From positions 1-64,000 of the forward strand of contig JAGQDJ010000207.1 in NCBI GenBank assembly GCA_022885665.1: a stretch of 64,000 bases of DNA, in the 5' to 3' direction. Source of the DNA: Triops longicaudatus (lineage: Eukaryota; Arthropoda; Branchiopoda; Notostraca; Triopsidae). Under the pieces are notes generated by a model. It did not search any database, had not been told where the DNA came from, and saw only the letters and a program-made list of their open reading frames with translations. This document shows, piece after piece, positions 61,401 to 64,000 of the stretch (its first letter is position 1; every line of letters starts with the position of its first letter). Made by a program: the position numbers and the translations under genes.

Positions 61401-62928
61401 GCGATTAGTTGCTTGGATTTTCCTTAAGTACGTGCATTCATAACGCTTCTCGTAGTGCGAAAATAGTGACTGTCAGTCATAATAACTACTCTCAATCTAC
61501 ATTAGTTGTCATAAGTAGATATTCAGTACAATTTAAAGAAAAAAAAAATATTACCATCGTCTTCATCAACGCCCTCTGATATAGCTTCTACTTCCCGCTG
61601 CTGACAATAAGTACCACGGAACTCCAACCCTCTCACTTGGAATGTAATTAATCCATTGGCCACTTCAATAATATGCACCAGGCAATTCAAGTTATCTGAC
61701 GCCAGTACAAAACAATCCCCTTGCTGAACCGGCCCCCAGCGTCCTATGTAGAAAATAAAATACAAACACTCATATGAATGCATCAATTCATGCAAATAAA
61801 GACAAATCAATGAAAAATAAAATAAAAACACAAAAAAGACTTGAAGAAAAAAAGCAAAGGAGGCAGACATAATAATAAGAAGACAACGAAGATTAATATC
61901 GCGAATGAAATGCAAGAACACAAGAATACCTAAAATTAGATCGCCGCTTAAGGAATGTTGCAAAGATCGCGTCAAATGCTCGTAAAATATCGAATTGAGA
62001 TTGTTGTCATCCACACCAGGGTTTCGTTCTAAATGCGTAGCAAGTCTTGTATTGGAATGGTCCACTCGACGGGTGTTGTAATCCCTCTCCCAAAATTTGA
62101 TAGGCCTAGCGTAGGACGAGATAAAGATGGCACTGCCCAAGAAGGGCGTCAAGGGTGCGCTAAACACGGCTGATACCAAAGCTTGCACGAAGAGCATAGC
62201 TGAATGTGGTACATTGAAAGGTTGCGCGAAGGCATGGAAGGCCGATCCCCAGGTAATTTGCCACGGCGCTACGTAACTGACTACGAACTGAATTTTGAGC
62301 AGCAAATCGATCGTCTTGTAAAAAAACACGCTGACGACGAAGTAATCCAGCAGAAACGTTTCCGAATGGCCCTGGCAATCCCAGCCAAAGAGCAGCACAG
62401 TGAAGAGGACGATCAGGTACTGCGTCGATGTGTAACAAAAAGCGCCTCGCAGGCATTTCACTGCTGTCACCACTACCAACAGCGTCCCTGTCTCTAAACC
62501 TACCTTGTCAACCAATTTCGGCGCGTCCCGGGTTAAGGCACTCAGAAATAGAACAGGACAGAGCACGTTGCGCTCCACAAAGCACAACCAAACGTAAGCT
62601 TTCTCGAACCACATCACTTTGGCCGCTTCGCGTACCTCGAATTGATTGTACTCGTGCGCCCGTAGCACGGGATGTGACACGCACAGCCAAGGCAACTGCT
62701 TACGCAACTGGGGTAGCACGTAATGCAGCAGGAAACCAATCACCACTACCACGATCCACATCACCTGGCTAAACACCGTTTCCCATGCTGTAAATACGGT
62801 ACTGCAATGTACTGCGAAGACCAGTACAGCCACTAGCACACAGAAAATGGCGTCCGATTTCAATCGAGCCGCTACCGCCGATTCCAACTTGGCCGGTAAG
62901 CTGTCCACGTACTCCTCCGCTTGACTTT
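55443..62928 (-). CDS. pcx: Pecanex, C-terminal two thirds (5' end not found)
   Basis: Twelve minus-strand exons: 62928-61930, 61743-61555, 60170-59977, 59403-59173, 59099-58996, 58744-58597, 58512-58361, 57683-57497, 57440-57271, 57084-56975, 56788-55935, 55586-55443; phases agree, about 1160 residues. The first exon holds the membrane core (several helices, LGSAIFISSYARPIKFWERDY). Then comes the pecanex C domain: [100 protein letters not shown], a low-complexity Ser/Gly/Arg linker, and VVHRWVPGHRDPSHRSHVD. Pecanex is an ER multipass protein required for Notch signalling in Drosophila. The 5' exons (long N-terminal region) should lie beyond 63 kb; an ATG at 62971 is in frame but a splice acceptor at 62929-62930 looks more likely. 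Confidence 0.95.
59461..59935. repeat. Purine-rich tract in a pecanex intron
   Basis: On the plus strand this about 475-bp stretch is dominated by A and G (GAAGA, AAGAAGAGG, GAAGTACG runs), with a GGTGAACATGAA direct repeat near 59832-59870. In pecanex pre-mRNA it is a long pyrimidine tract about 40 bp downstream of the 5' splice site at 59976. It creates a spurious Phe/Ser-rich minus-strand open frame. Confidence 0.75.
60255..60890 (+). mobile_element. pogo/Tigger-like relic B in a pecanex intron
   Basis: Inverted ends: the complement of the right end reads CAGTGTAGTAGTACCCCG, CAACGAAC, resembling the left end of relic A (CAGTGCAGATGTACTCCG, AACGAAC); the left end is a decayed version. The 5' interior matches relic A (CAACGAACC, CAAAAAA.TTT.TAAA), and a frame at about 60640-60730 matches the relic A C-terminal coding stretch. 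Sits between pecanex exons at 61555 and 60170. Confidence 0.65.
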
Positions 62929-64000
62929 CTGTAATGATGACATATTTAAATAACTGTCCGACTGTTTTCATGTTTCTAATAACTTTTCAATAGATTTTAT
63001 GTAAGAAACTTAAGTAACTTACGCTTTACCTTCTGTACACCGACTCAAACTCAACCAATCTAGCCTAACCTAGTCTTCAAGTACGTCTTTATAACAAAGA
63101 TACGAATGCAATCAACCAGTTTTGTCCGTAAATAGATTCCGAAGCAAACAACTTAATCACAATTTGACTTAACTTGGCTTCAACAAACCTAAATTAACCT
63201 AACAAAACGGAATGTAACCAATTGGCTTCAACATACACATAATTTTACCATTTCCACCGCTTATTAGCGAAATTCGTGGAAAACAAACTGAGTCTTACCC
63301 ACCCAACTCAAATTTGCTAAACTTAAACTAATTTACCATAAGTGAATTACCTCTACCTTACAAGGAAAGCATTCAGTTCCGCCTACTTTTTGGGGTTTGA
63401 CCGTTTTACATCGTATTTTAAAACAAACTAACTGAAGGCTAGCCTGAATTAAACAAGTCTAATTCGACGTAATCTAACCTTACTTAACAAATCCTTTTAC
63501 AACCTAACTAAATCGAATCTAACCGAACTTAACTAAGATTAACCTAACCAGAACTAACCTAGTCTAACCGATTTACCCAGCATACACTAGGATGCGTATA
63601 CCATTTTTTAGCTTTCATCATTTCGGAGGAAAAAACAGCTGAAAACTACCAACTAAATAGTTCGTCGGAAGAAACTAAACGAAGCCTAGCCTAATTTATC
63701 GTAACCTAGCTCAACGCGACCCAACCTATGTAAAGCTAACCTAATATAAATCAACCGATCTTAATCACAAATAACTTAAGTTAACGTGAACAAACATGCT
63801 TCCCCTTTCACACGAATGCATACATTGTCACTACTTTTCTCGGTTTCACTGTTCTACAGAGAACGAAATAAACAAGATAAAAAAGTTGATGGATGAGCTG
63901 AACCAAACTAACAAAAGTCTAGCCTGCCTCAATCTAACCAACCGAACCTTGCCTAACTTAAGCAGAACTGACATGATGGAACTAAGCCTTCCCTATCCCA
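62929..64000. repeat. Region dense in CCTAA/CTAAC motifs
   Basis: From about 63040 to the window end, AACCTAAC, CTAACC, CCTAACTTA and similar variants recur every 20-60 bp, all in the same (C-rich strand) orientation. The motif is the complement of the arthropod telomere repeat TTAGG, but copies are dispersed, not head to tail. No pecanex upstream exon was recognised here. Confidence 0.6.

Noticed and set aside
1..64000. CRISPR arrays, bacterial operons, rRNA and tRNA genes, antiphage-type systems
   Set aside because: Nothing matching was seen; the window is spliced eukaryotic DNA, and its repeats are explained by transposons, satellites and palindromes.

Overview
This is a eukaryotic nuclear window with spliced genes (GT-AG introns, many of 50-80 bp), about 36-40% GC by eye, and no bacterial-type operons, CRISPR arrays or recognisable rRNA/tRNA genes. 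The gene content points to an arthropod, probably a pancrustacean: a gustatory receptor, an ionotropic receptor, a Methuselah-like GPCR, env-bearing Gypsy and BEL/Pao retrotransposons, and many degenerate CCTAA/TTAGG (arthropod telomere-type) motifs. I cannot name the species.

Layout. 1-4999: the 3' part of a Gypsy/errantivirus-like element (pol broken by a frameshift, env with an in-frame stop, 3' LTR). 6.8-12.6 kb: a complete gustatory receptor (+) and a complete 10-exon ionotropic receptor (-), tail to tail. 14.7-16.0 kb: a decayed BEL/Pao fragment. 17.4-22.8 kb: a Methuselah-like GPCR (-) whose ectodomain is three tandem six-cysteine modules. 22.8-36.9 kb: a gene-poor stretch with a 447-bp hAT-type MITE, a near-perfect 54-bp-arm palindrome and dispersed repeats. 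36.9-37.6 kb: a tandem duplication with a hAT-type MITE in one unit only. 37.9-38.5 kb: a small secreted threonine-rich protein gene. 39.0-44.5 kb: compact housekeeping genes ARMT1 (+), ITFG2 (-) and IMMP2L (-), the last two only 40 bp apart.

44.7-51.6 kb is a nest of transposons: an old pogo/Tigger-like relic is split by a very young BEL/Pao element (LTR parts identical, 5-bp target duplication) and, separately, by a hAT-type MITE. The BEL element is internally rearranged: a 573-bp piece of its RNase H region is copied in inverted orientation next to a truncated 3' LTR, and a 26-bp-arm hairpin sits exactly where the reading frame changes. Both look like strand-switching errors of reverse transcription. 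52.4-55 kb: TADA2B (+, SAGA adaptor). 55.4-62.9 kb: the C-terminal two thirds of pecanex (-), with a second Tigger-like relic in one intron. The last kilobase is rich in CCTAA-type motifs.

The housekeeping genes are intact and probably ordinary: ARMT1 (damage-control metal phosphatase family), ITFG2 (KICSTOR/mTORC1 regulation), IMMP2L (mitochondrial inner-membrane protease), TADA2B (histone acetyltransferase complex), pecanex (Notch-pathway ER membrane protein). They share no single pathway. Exon models were built by hand from splice sites, reading-frame phase and remembered family features; no alignment was run.
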